Shown: in pieces, positions 1 through 6,501 of the stretch
How the letters are laid out: the number at the start of each line of letters is the position of its first letter
Numbering within the stretch: position 1 is the stretch's first letter
Source of the DNA: Cyanobacteria bacterium UBA1186
Lineage (GTDB): Bacteria; Cyanobacteriota; Vampirovibrionia; Gastranaerophilales; Gastranaerophilaceae
DNA: 11,478 nt
Direction of reading: 5' to 3'
Assembly: GCA_002309875.1 (NCBI GenBank)
Contig: DBYM01000041.1
Location: forward strand, 31,362 to 42,839
Position numbers and translations under genes: made by a program
The notes under the pieces: generated by a model
Told to the model about the DNA's origin: nothing
The model's input: only the letters and a program-made list of their open reading frames with translations
The model's database searches: none

Positions 1-222
1 TTTGTTGCCGATGCGGAGCACATTCATCACAAACTGCTTAAAGCAGGTTTTTCGCAGAAGATTACGGTCGCAATATTGACCTCTGTCGCTATCGCAGGTG
101 GTGCAATCGCAACCTATTTCACGGGCACTTTAAAACACTATTTTGCATACATTTTGGTGCTTTTACTCATAATGTTCGGCCTGAGTTTAATCAGTGTTCT
201 TACAAAACCGCAGTCGAAATAA
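1..222 (+). CDS. WecA/TagO-type undecaprenyl-phosphate glycosyl-1-phosphate transferase, C-terminal fragment
   Basis: Frame 1 is open from the window edge to a TAA at 220-222, giving the last 73 residues. The fragment begins FVADAEHIHHKLLKAGFSQK. The H-I-H-H cluster followed by a Leu-rich helix and 'GFSQ' is the cytoplasmic His motif of the MraY/WecA/TagO family, which moves a sugar-1-phosphate from UDP-sugar to undecaprenyl phosphate at the inner membrane. Two hydrophobic membrane segments follow (about residues 21-40 and 50-67), then a short polar tail, as expected for the end of this family. Substrate specificity (GlcNAc or another sugar) cannot be read from the fragment. It ends 4 nt from the convergent PAP2 gene, which also acts on lipid phosphates; any functional link is inference. 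Confidence 0.8.
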   Translation, partial: FVADAEHIHHKLLKAGFSQKITVAILTSVAIAGGAIATYFTGTLKHYFAYILVLLLIMFGLSLISVLTKPQSK

Positions 223-226
223 ATTT

Positions 227-850
227 TTATCTGTTAAAAAATCTGCAGAGAATAACATACAGATTGACGCAAAGCACCCCAAGGAACAATCCTGCAATTA
301 CGTCGATAGGGAAATGGTGTCCGAGCCAAAGTCTTGAAATGCAGACCATAAATATATAAATTCCTAAAAATACGGAGAGGAAATACCGCCAAAAAGCACT
401 TCTTGTATAGTGCATAATAAGGCAGATGCAAATCCCCAAAAGTGTCATTTCCGTTGCAGCATGACAAGATGGGAAACTGTATCCCGGGTATGCATCTCCG
501 CATGGCCTTGTACGGCAGACAAAATTCTTTATAAGCATTGTAAGCAGATAAGATGTCTGCACAAAGAAAACCAAAAGGAATGCTTTTAAATATTTCTGAT
601 TTGAAACCAAAGCACAGCAAGCGGCGAACTGAGGCCAAAACATGTTATAATCACGTCCGAACTCCGAGAAAAACAACGGTATGTAAGAAGGATAAGGGGA
701 GAGAAATTTCTGAACTGATTTCAAAACCATTCCGTCAAAATCTCTTACTCCGGGCATGTACAAAATCAAAAGCGTACAAACCGTGAGAACAATTATTGAC
801 AATATTACATAATTCCAATTGGCAACAATGCCGTATTCCTTTGCCTTCAT
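227..850 (-). CDS. PAP2-family membrane phosphatase
   Basis: A 207-residue integral membrane protein with about six hydrophobic segments. The three PAP2 signature motifs are present: K-X6-RP (K108, R115, P116), the PSGH-type motif at 127-130, and SR-X5-H-X3-D (S172, R173, H179, D183). These build the vanadium-haloperoxidase-like active site that removes phosphate from lipid phosphates such as undecaprenyl pyrophosphate or phosphatidic acid. The second motif reads PSCH: the usual Gly is Cys129 (codon TGT, one base from GGT). The histidines and arginines are intact, so the enzyme is probably active. The start ATG at 848-850 has a GGAAGG Shine-Dalgarno six bases upstream. It lies 23 nt after the RipA-like gene and is probably cotranscribed with it. 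The substrate is not determinable here. Confidence 0.88.
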   Translation of the reverse strand: MKAKEYGIVANWNYVILSIIVLTVCTLLILYMPGVRDFDGMVLKSVQKFLSPYPSYIPLFFSEFGRDYNMFWPQFAACCALVSNQKYLKAFLLVFFVQTSYLLTMLIKNFVCRTRPCGDAYPGYSFPSCHAATEMTLLGICICLIMHYTRSAFWRYFLSVFLGIYIFMVCISRLWLGHHFPIDVIAGLFLGVLCVNLYVILCRFFNR

Positions 851-873
851 CTCTGACCTTCCAAATTTCTATG

Positions 874-1374
874 CTATATTCCGCCCTTTACCAAACCGAT
901 GATTGTGATAAACTTATCCCAGCAAGCCGCAACCAAAGGAGAGATTTCGCTTACGAAAACGGCAAAGAAGAATAATGCACCAAAAACGGCCACAAATTTT
1001 TGAATATCGGAAAACATGAAAACTTTTTTGTTTCTGAAATCTTCAATACCCTTAAACTCGTCCGTAAACGGTTTTACGGGGAATTTTTCTTCAATGGCTT
1101 CAATAACGTTTGAGAATTTCACCTTTATAAGTGTATTATATGAATCAACATTCATCCACCACAGTGTACAAACCGAAATACCTATAACGGCAAACAGAAG
1201 CGTCGCACTTACTTTATCCATAAATACAACATTACCCGTAAAAATCATTGCCAAAACAATTGCCACAAAAGATATCATATAAAATCTGTTTGTCTTAAAG
1301 TTTCTGTCAATAAAATTTTCTTTTTGCTCCGCATAAAGTTTGTACTCTTGGAAAATTAATTCATCTCTGTCCAT
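874..1374 (-). CDS. Small membrane protein, RipA-like family (tentative)
   Basis: A 166-residue protein with two adjacent membrane segments (about 30-48 and 54-73), a cytoplasmic-looking stretch of about 45 residues, and a further C-terminal hydrophobic segment (about 123-142). The N-terminal 'FQEYKLYAEQKENF' and central 'WWMNVDSYNTLIKVKF...IEEKFPVKPF' resemble the RipA family of octameric inner-membrane proteins; this match is from memory of the family pattern and is tentative. A longer frame from a GTG at 1381-1383 exists, but that GTG lies inside the Shine-Dalgarno AAAGGTG. The ATG at 1372-1374, eight bases from the AGG, is therefore the likely start. The gene sits between ftsH (upstream, 107-nt gap) and the PAP2 gene (downstream, 23 nt). 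Confidence 0.72.
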   Translation of the reverse strand: MDRDELIFQEYKLYAEQKENFIDRNFKTNRFYMISFVAIVLAMIFTGNVVFMDKVSATLLFAVIGISVCTLWWMNVDSYNTLIKVKFSNVIEAIEEKFPVKPFTDEFKGIEDFRNKKVFMFSDIQKFVAVFGALFFFAVFVSEISPLVAACWDKFITIIGLVKGGI

Positions 1375-1441
1375 ATTTATCACCTTTCATGAAGTTGTAA
1401 TCTGTCTGATTTCTTATCAAGCAAGTATTGCCTCTTGAGCC

Positions 1442-1485
1442 TTATATTTACCCCTTTACACCTACCCCTATATTTACCCCTTTAC
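1442..1485. repeat. Two 17-bp direct repeats with 26-nt spacing at the ftsH 3' end
   Basis: TATATTTACCCCTTTAC occurs at 1443-1459 and again at 1469-1485, start to start 26 nt. The second copy covers the ftsH stop codon (1482-1484). A 15-bp exact inverted match to the first copy (ttatatttacccctt, 1442-1456) lies at 4552-4566, directly after the stop codon of the 422-aa protein gene. Two units are too few for a CRISPR, and there is no spacer-like unique segment. Function is unknown. Confidence 0.7.
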
Positions 1486-3365
1486 CCCTGCCAATTATCG
1501 AAAGTGCGTTTGGATTTAACTTCGTTCATTAATTCCTCAAACTCTTTCTCATCAAGGGTTTCTTTTTCAAGAAGTGTTTTTGCAATATGTTCAAGCATAT
1601 CCCTGTTTTCTTCAAGCAGTTTTTTAGCCTGAGCATACTGTTCATCAACAATCTTCTTAACTTCTTTATCTATATCGGCCGCAATTTCTTCCGAAAAATC
1701 TCTCGTATTACCGAAATTACGTCCCATAAATACATGCTCCTGCTCTTTGCCATAAGCAAGGTTGCCCATTTTTTCACTCATACCGTAAGTCTGCACCATG
1801 CTTCTTGCAAGAGCGGAAACTTTTTCCAAATCATTTGAAGCGCCTGTCGTAATATTATCCTTGCCGTAAATTATCTCTTCCGCAACACGACCGCCGAGAA
1901 TCATTGTAATTCTGTCAAGCAGTTGATTTTTTCTCATTGTCAGGTGGTCTTTTTCGGGCAAAGTAAGCGTAATACCCAAAGCCATACCTCTAGGTATAAT
2001 AGAAACTTTGTGAAGCGGATCACAATCTTTAAGCAGTTTTGCAAGTAATGCGTGTCCGACTTCGTGGTAAGCGGTGTTTTCTTTTTCCTCGTCGGATATA
2101 ATCCTGCTTTTCTTTTCAGGCCCTGCCATAACTTTATCAATCGCTTCTTCCAAATCAGGCATTTCAATTTCAGCCTTGTCGTGACGTGCCGCCAAAAGCG
2201 CCGCTTCATTCAGCAGGTTTGACAAATCCGCACCCGTAAATCCGGGAGTACGTTTTGCAAGCGTTTTTAAATCAACTTCTTTGGCAAGCGGTTTATTCTT
2301 TGCATGAACATTCAAAATCTGTTCACGGCCAAGAACGTCAGGCTTGTTAATAACAATCTGCCTGTCAAAACGACCGGGCCTTAAAAGCGCATTATCCAAT
2401 ATGTCAGGTCTGTTTGTAGCAGCAAGAATAATTATATTTGTATTTTCATCAAATCCGTCCATCTCAACAAGCAATTGGTTAAGGGTCTGTTCTCTTTCAT
2501 CATGCCCGCCGCCTAAACCTGCACCGCGCTGACGTCCGACAGCATCTATTTCATCAATAAATACAATACAGGGTTGGTGTTTTTTAGCCTGCTCAAATAA
2601 ATCTCTTACACGGGAAGCACCGACACCTACAAACATCTCAACGAAATCGGAGCCGCTTATGGAAAAGAACGGAACACCTGCTTCGCCTGCGACCGCTTTT
2701 GCCATAAGAGTTTTACCTGTACCGGGAGCGCCGACCAAAAGAACACCTTTCGGAATTTTTGCACCAAGTTTAACGTATTTATCACTGTGCTTAAGAAAAT
2801 CTACAATTTCCTCAAGTTCTTTTCTCTCTTCATCAATGCCCGCAACATCGTTGAATGTTGTTTTAACCTTGTTATCCATAAGCATCTTGGCTCTGCTTTT
2901 GCCAAAAGACATTGCCTGAGCACCGCCTGCCTGAATTGATTTTATAATAAGGAATACAAAACCCAATACAAGAAGTATTGTTAAGAATGATGAGCCGAGA
3001 CCGAACATTGAGCCTGATTCTGATGCTCTTTTAACATTTATTTCAACACCGTTCTTCTCAAGGTCTTTCAGTATATCGGAGTTTTCGGGGAACGCTACCT
3101 TGTATTGAACCTGCGGTGGTTTAACTTCGCCGTACCATGGAGAAACCTCTGTTTTCTTTGCTTCCGGCTGTTTGACAGGTACGGCAATCAGAGAATCCTT
3201 CATCATATCAACACTTTTTATCTCTTTATTCTCAACCTTTTGCATAAAAGTTGTGTATGAAAGTTCCTCCGTGCTTGAAGTCGGACCCGTAAACAGCATA
3301 GATACAAAAGCAAGTATCATTATCCCAAGAATTATATAAATTCCGATTGACTGATTTTTATTCAT
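1482..3365 (-). CDS. ftsH: ATP-dependent zinc metalloprotease FtsH
   Basis: A full-length 627-residue FtsH, the membrane-anchored AAA+ protease that extracts and degrades unassembled membrane proteins and short-lived regulators. In order: an N-terminal membrane helix (about 6-25), a periplasmic domain (about 26-125), a second membrane helix (about 126-142), the AAA domain with Walker A GAPGTGKT (212-219), the pore motif MFVG (244-247), Walker B IVFIDE (267-272) and the second region of homology with arginine fingers R332 and R335. The M41 peptidase domain carries the zinc site H434-E-V-G-H438, with D512 as probable third ligand. The HEVGH form differs by one residue from the common HEAGH, a tolerated variant. 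The ATG at 3363-3365 has a GGGAG Shine-Dalgarno at proper spacing, and an extended -10 promoter lies about 70 nt upstream. Confidence 0.98.
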   Translation of the reverse strand: MNKNQSIGIYIILGIMILAFVSMLFTGPTSSTEELSYTTFMQKVENKEIKSVDMMKDSLIAVPVKQPEAKKTEVSPWYGEVKPPQVQYKVAFPENSDILKDLEKNGVEINVKRASESGSMFGLGSSFLTILLVLGFVFLIIKSIQAGGAQAMSFGKSRAKMLMDNKVKTTFNDVAGIDEERKELEEIVDFLKHSDKYVKLGAKIPKGVLLVGAPGTGKTLMAKAVAGEAGVPFFSISGSDFVEMFVGVGASRVRDLFEQAKKHQPCIVFIDEIDAVGRQRGAGLGGGHDEREQTLNQLLVEMDGFDENTNIIILAATNRPDILDNALLRPGRFDRQIVINKPDVLGREQILNVHAKNKPLAKEVDLKTLAKRTPGFTGADLSNLLNEAALLAARHDKAEIEMPDLEEAIDKVMAGPEKKSRIISDEEKENTAYHEVGHALLAKLLKDCDPLHKVSIIPRGMALGITLTLPEKDHLTMRKNQLLDRITMILGGRVAEEIIYGKDNITTGASNDLEKVSALARSMVQTYGMSEKMGNLAYGKEQEHVFMGRNFGNTRDFSEEIAADIDKEVKKIVDEQYAQAKKLLEENRDMLEHIAKTLLEKETLDEKEFEELMNEVKSKRTFDNWQG

Positions 3366-3440
3366 ATTTCTCCCTTTTATTTAAGTTATCAGGATTTGGG
3401 TATTCGGTTTACCACTTAACCCCTTTTATCCTGTTACTTA

Positions 3441-3449
3441 ATTATAACA
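3441..3449 (-). promoter_or_regulatory. Extended -10 promoter for ftsH
   Basis: Read on the - strand this is TGTTATAAT: a perfect TATAAT (3446 to 3441) preceded by the TGn extension. No good -35 hexamer is found at 16-18 nt, which fits extended -10 promoters. It predicts a transcript start near 3434 and a leader of about 70 nt before the ftsH ATG. Confidence 0.55.
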
Positions 3450-3531
3450 TAGATGTGATAAGGTTTTATAACTAACCTGTCGGCGTAATATTTCTTTACA
3501 AAAAAGTAAATTTTTCAGAGGAAAAAACGTT

Positions 3532-3547
3532 TATATACATGTATATA
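3532..3547. promoter_or_regulatory. Perfect 16-bp palindrome upstream of the muramidase gene
   Basis: TATATACATGTATATA is fully self-complementary and ends 17 nt before the ATG at 3565. It could be an operator for a dimeric regulator. The TATACA inside it (3534-3539) could also be a -10 element, in which case a bound repressor would cover the promoter. AT-rich palindromes also arise by chance, so the operator role is inference. The rest of the 199-nt gap 3366-3564 holds only the ftsH promoter and leader. Confidence 0.35.
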
Positions 3548-3564
3548 CAAACACGAGAATTCTT

Positions 3565-4410
3565 ATGAGCGCTTTTATCCCAATTTTTAGTTTTGGAGTT
3601 ATGCCGAACATATTTACCAATATGTTCGATTTTGGGCGTTTCGGTTTTGGTCCGTTTGGGTTTGGAAGTCCCCTGAATTTTAATATGAATTTTAGGCTTC
3701 CGCTTTGGGGTTATGGATTTAACAGCCTTCCTTCGGCAAATGATTTCAAACTGTCTTCAACTGATATTTATACCCTGAACACCAAGCCCGTTAATCCGCT
3801 TCCTTCATTCAAAAGCGATTTATCTTTGCAAGTGCCGGTCCTCACAAATACGGATACTTTTACAAAAACCCGCAGCAGTTCTGCAACGGTAAAACCCGCA
3901 AAAGGCACGGGAATTGAAACTTATCCCGCACAAAAAAGCAAACCGAGAGAAAAAGATGATTTTGACAAAATGCTCAGTTTTGTCCTTGAGAGAGAAGGCG
4001 GCTATGTTGAAAATGACTGCGGACAGGCCTGCAACTACGGAATTCAGCAAAAAACTTATGACGCTTACAGAACGAGAAGAGGGCTGCCTAAAAAACATGT
4101 TAAATACATAACCAAAACAGAAGTTCGGGATTTGTATTACAACGATTTTTATCTCGCAGTTGGTGCAGATGAAATTAAAGACCCGAAATTGGCACTTTAT
4201 GCCTTTGATACCGCAGTAAATATGGGTGTCAGCAGAGCAAGAGAATTTTTGGAGGCATCAAACGGTGACTGTGCAAAATTCGAAAAACTCAGGCTTAACA
4301 AATACGAAGCAATCGCGCAGAATAACCCTGATAAAAAGAAATATTTAAAGGGCTGGAAAAACAGGGTCAGTTGGGCGCACGATTTTGCAGATAAGCAATT
4401 TTCCGCATAA
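3565..4410 (+). CDS. GH108-type muramidase with Phe/Gly-rich N-terminal extension
   Basis: A 281-residue protein. Residues 132-275 match the glycoside hydrolase 108 (DUF847/secretion-activating protein) lysozyme fold: 'FVLEREGGYVEND' carries the catalytic Glu candidate E144 in the EGGY motif, followed by NYGI (157-160), an 'ITK.EVRDLYYNDFY' helix and 'AFDTAVNMG' (213-221). Such enzymes cleave the glycan strands of peptidoglycan. The loop normally reading like DPGGATNYG is here DCGQACNYG, introducing Cys152 and Cys156. Residues 1-60 are rich in FGFG-type repeats, and residues 60-130 are a Ser/Thr/Lys-rich linker. No classical signal peptide is seen, so the export route is unclear. The Shine-Dalgarno is weak (ACGAG, 7 nt before the ATG), so the start is less sure than the domain call. 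A structural or phage-like lysozyme role is possible, but no phage genes are nearby. Confidence 0.82.
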   Translation: MSAFIPIFSFGVMPNIFTNMFDFGRFGFGPFGFGSPLNFNMNFRLPLWGYGFNSLPSANDFKLSSTDIYTLNTKPVNPLPSFKSDLSLQVPVLTNTDTFTKTRSSSATVKPAKGTGIETYPAQKSKPREKDDFDKMLSFVLEREGGYVENDCGQACNYGIQQKTYDAYRTRRGLPKKHVKYITKTEVRDLYYNDFYLAVGADEIKDPKLALYAFDTAVNMGVSRAREFLEASNGDCAKFEKLRLNKYEAIAQNNPDKKKYLKGWKNRVSWAHDFADKQFSA

Positions 4411-4437
4411 AAAAAAGCCGTTACATAGAGAACGGCT
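4409..4437 (-). terminator. Intrinsic terminator of the kinase/regulator operon
   Basis: On the - strand, AGCCGTT (4437-4431), an 8-nt loop and AACGGCT (4422-4416) form a perfect 7-bp stem. Seven U residues follow (4415-4409). The U-tract overlaps the stop codon of the convergent muramidase gene. On the + strand no U-run follows the hairpin, so it works in one direction only. It sits about 130 nt after the stop of the 422-aa protein gene. Confidence 0.82.
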
Positions 4438-4485
4438 ACCAGACTTGGGGAGGAGGTATGAAAAACCATTTCGGTTTTCCATACC
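4409..4485 (-). ncRNA. Candidate 3'-UTR-derived small RNA with anti-Shine-Dalgarno linker
   Basis: Read on the - strand, a 13-bp hairpin (GGTATGGAAAACC at 4485-4473, loop GAAAT, GGTTTTTCATACC at 4467-4455) pairs throughout when one G-U wobble is counted. The same pair is an A-C mismatch on the + strand, so the - strand RNA forms the better structure. A single-stranded C-rich linker follows (TCCTCCCCAAGTCTGGT, 4454-4438), containing CCUCCU, which is complementary to Shine-Dalgarno sequences. The intrinsic terminator comes last. Hairpin, C-rich seed and terminator is the layout of many bacterial trans-acting small RNAs. No clear promoter is seen directly upstream, so it may be processed from the operon mRNA. 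The RNA class was not recognised. Confidence 0.4.
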
Positions 4486-4492
4486 AATTTAA

Positions 4493-4527
4493 TCGGCAGA
4501 TTTTTTTAATTCTTTAAAATCTGTCGG
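4493..4527 (+). other. 12-bp imperfect hairpin in the convergent gap
   Basis: TCGGCAGATTTT (4493-4504) pairs with AAAATCTGTCGG (4516-4527) around an 11-nt loop, with two G-U wobbles when read as + strand RNA. On the - strand those two become A-C mismatches. It is not followed by a T-run. It may be a 3'-end structure of the muramidase transcript; no function can be assigned. Confidence 0.35.
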
Positions 4528-4551
4528 AATAAATCCTTCGTATGGTGTAGG

Positions 4552-4566
4552 AAGGGGTAAATATAA
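4552..4566. repeat. 15-bp inverted copy of the ftsH 3'-end repeat
   Basis: aaggggtaaatataa is the exact reverse complement of 1442-1456. It lies directly against the stop codon (4567-4569) of the 422-aa protein gene. The first repeat cluster likewise sits at the end of a - strand gene, but in the opposite orientation relative to it. Confidence 0.45.
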
Positions 4567-5835
4567 TTACTGTTTGCCGTTTTCAGCCTTATTTTTGGCT
4601 TTGGCTTCCGCTTTGGTCTCTGCTTTTTTTGCCTTAACCGATTTTTTCAGTTCTTTTTGCGCCTTCTTTCGCTCCTGAATCTTCATATATGTTTCCATAT
4701 CCATCTGCTCAATTTTGCGCTTATATTCAAGTTTTTTTATCTTCTTGTCAAACTTTGCTGTCTTTTTAATGTTTTTCTTTTCTATTTTTTCTTTTTGCTT
4801 GGCCTGTTTTGCTTCAAATTCAACCTCGGTAGCATCTTTTACGGAATCTTCGGCAAGCCTGTAACCTATAACGGCAACGGGAACATCAGAGCCTTCTTTA
4901 GATTCAAGTTTGGAATTATTGCCTTCCGTATCAATACTCCATGTGCCCAAAAACTGCGGAACATCTCCTGTATAAGCATAGGCGGATACTATAATCCTGT
5001 TATCGTCGTTTGCATCAAATCCCATCGGGAAAATATCCCATCTGTTCTCGTCAAAATCTACTCCGCCCGCTTCTGCCCAATAATTAATTATCGCTTCCCT
5101 TATCTGTGGAAGTTTAACCGCTTTCTTCTTTTCAAAATCGTAAACCCAGAGATTTGTCTGCCAAATTCCGTCATGCCTGTGGCCGATTTTTTCCTTAACC
5201 ACAAGTTTTTTATTGTTGCTTGAAAAATCAATCGGGGTAAGCGTTCTGAAAATGAATTTTGTATCAATGTCTTTATCCGTTGAAATCAGCGGAGTTTCGT
5301 CCCTCTGAATAATATTTGCCCTCATTGCCTTCTCGGTATCCGTAAGCGTCGGATCAAGTTTTATCAAAAACAAATCGCAGGAGGTGCAGTCGCTCTGAGC
5401 ATAATAATAAACCGCAGGATAAACAAGCATTGTTTTGTCACCGGAAATTATGCCCTGAGCATTGATCTGTCTGTCAAAATTAAGTTTGCGGGGAAGGGAT
5501 AATTCAGGACTACCCACGGGGTCGTTGTATTTAACCAATTTAAAAGTATGCTGAGGAACATAAACCATATTGGGGTCACTCGGCATTTCCGCTTCGGTAA
5601 CTTTGATTTCATGTTTGGTCTTTGCCCTCGAAAGTGCTTCATATTCCTCGTTTGTCATATATCCTGATTCGGGCATTTTACTTTTTTCGTATTTTTCGGT
5701 GATATCGATTTTATCAACTTCATTCTGATAAATACATTCGGCAACACCTCTGTCACGCTTTTTCATGATAGGATATTTTATCTGGCTAAAATGGACTTTT
5801 GCTGCCATTATTGAGCCGGCAAGTGCTGAAAACAT
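4567..5835 (-). CDS. Unrecognised 422-aa protein with Lys-rich coiled-coil tail
   Basis: Not matched to a known family. The N-terminus has a short hydrophobic stretch (about residues 2-16), then a charged region. Residues about 85-330 are rich in beta-strand-like segments with aromatic and Asp-containing turns ('NLWVYDFEKKKAVKLP', 'NRIIVSAYAYTG', 'FLGTWSIDTEGN'), reminiscent of a beta-propeller, but no repeat was proven. A CxxC pair lies at C150-C153. Residues about 338-422 form a highly charged Lys/Glu/Ala helix, probably coiled coil, ending in Lys/Ala-rich sequence. Its ATG overlaps the stop of the response regulator gene (TAATG), so translation is coupled and it should act with the two-component pair. 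An envelope-associated output or sensor partner is possible. The open frame extends nine codons upstream of the ATG with basic and hydrophobic residues, but has no standard start codon. Confidence 0.75.
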   Translation of the reverse strand: MFSALAGSIMAAKVHFSQIKYPIMKKRDRGVAECIYQNEVDKIDITEKYEKSKMPESGYMTNEEYEALSRAKTKHEIKVTEAEMPSDPNMVYVPQHTFKLVKYNDPVGSPELSLPRKLNFDRQINAQGIISGDKTMLVYPAVYYYAQSDCTSCDLFLIKLDPTLTDTEKAMRANIIQRDETPLISTDKDIDTKFIFRTLTPIDFSSNNKKLVVKEKIGHRHDGIWQTNLWVYDFEKKKAVKLPQIREAIINYWAEAGGVDFDENRWDIFPMGFDANDDNRIIVSAYAYTGDVPQFLGTWSIDTEGNNSKLESKEGSDVPVAVIGYRLAEDSVKDATEVEFEAKQAKQKEKIEKKNIKKTAKFDKKIKKLEYKRKIEQMDMETYMKIQERKKAQKELKKSVKAKKAETKAEAKAKNKAENGKQ

Positions 5836-6500
5836 TATGATACCAACCCTTCGTTTATTGCTTTATACGTTGCTTGTGTCCTTGTTGCGGCACAAAGTTT
5901 TTGTAAAATACTGTGTACGTGTGCTTTTGCAGTAGCGGTTGAAATAATTAATTTATCTGCAATCTGCGGATTTGAAAGACCTTCAACCATCAGCGAAAGA
6001 ACATCTAATTCCCTTTCGGTTAATCCGTAAGTGTTTTTATTGACATTTCCTATATTCTCGGTTGCAGTACCCGAGTTTGACGTATTTCTGAGGTTTGAAA
6101 AAACAAGTTTTGCAATGGCGGGGTCTATCCAACCAACCCCTTCATAAACCGCTTTTATTGCACTGATTGTCTGTTCGGGTGATGCCCCTTTCATAATATA
6201 ACCGTCCGCACCCGCTTTAAAAGCCTCAAAAACATCTTTATCACTGTCACGGGAAGTAAAAATCAAAATTTTTGCCTCGGGTAAAAATTCTTTTATACGG
6301 CAGGTTGCCTCAATTCCGTCCATATTCGGAAGCCCGATATCCATAAGAATAACATCAGGCGAAAGTTCTCTTGCCTTGCGCACTCCGTCTAAGCCGTCAC
6401 CCGCCTCGGCAACAAGATTTATGTCCTCTGCTTTCTCAAGAAGCATGGATAATCCCATTCTCCATAATTCATGGTCTTCAATTAAAAGAACATTGATCAT
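5835..6500 (-). CDS. NarL/FixJ-family response regulator
   Basis: A 221-residue regulator. The N-terminal receiver (1-120) has the acidic pair E8-D9, phosphoacceptor D54 in 'VILMDIGLPNMDG', switch Thr82 and conserved Lys104 in 'GYIMKGAS'. All catalytic residues are present. The C-terminal LuxR-type helix-turn-helix (about 155-217) starts 'LTERELDVLSLMVEGLS' and continues 'STATAKAHVHSIL'. On phosphorylation such proteins dimerise and bind DNA upstream of target promoters. The gene begins 1 nt after the kinase stop codon, with a GGGAG Shine-Dalgarno inside the kinase 3' end six bases before the ATG. Its own stop overlaps the start of the 422-aa protein. The kinase upstream is the obvious partner. 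Likely targets include the shared 97-nt divergent promoter region, which is inference. Confidence 0.95.
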   Translation of the reverse strand: MINVLLIEDHELWRMGLSMLLEKAEDINLVAEAGDGLDGVRKARELSPDVILMDIGLPNMDGIEATCRIKEFLPEAKILIFTSRDSDKDVFEAFKAGADGYIMKGASPEQTISAIKAVYEGVGWIDPAIAKLVFSNLRNTSNSGTATENIGNVNKNTYGLTERELDVLSLMVEGLSNPQIADKLIISTATAKAHVHSILQKLCAATRTQATYKAINEGLVS

Positions 6501-6501
6501 A

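Noticed and set aside
224..240. TTTTTA/TAAAAA hairpin between the convergent transferase and PAP2 genes as a bidirectional terminator
   Set aside because: The stem is A-T only, six pairs, without a G-C core; too weak to call a terminator.
553..786. + strand open frame inside the PAP2 gene
   Set aside because: Antisense shadow with Lys/Arg-rich, domain-free translation; the - strand frame has all PAP2 motifs.
1407..1440. Nested hairpin TCAAGCAA/TTGC-TTGA between ftsH and the RipA-like gene as a terminator
   Set aside because: It has a 3-nt bulge, is short and has no T-run on either side.
1443..1485. Direct repeats as the start of a CRISPR array
   Set aside because: Only two 17-bp units with a 9-nt partly similar spacer, and one overlaps a stop codon; no cas genes.
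4451..4515. Tiny + strand ORF (17 codons) after AGGAGG at 4451-4456
   Set aside because: The ATG is one base from the Shine-Dalgarno, too close for initiation, and the sequence is better explained as the arm of a hairpin in the opposite strand's RNA.
4657..5223. 188-codon + strand open frame opposite the 422-aa protein
   Set aside because: Phe/Leu-rich translation that mirrors Lys/Glu codons of the - strand gene; no Shine-Dalgarno or domain.
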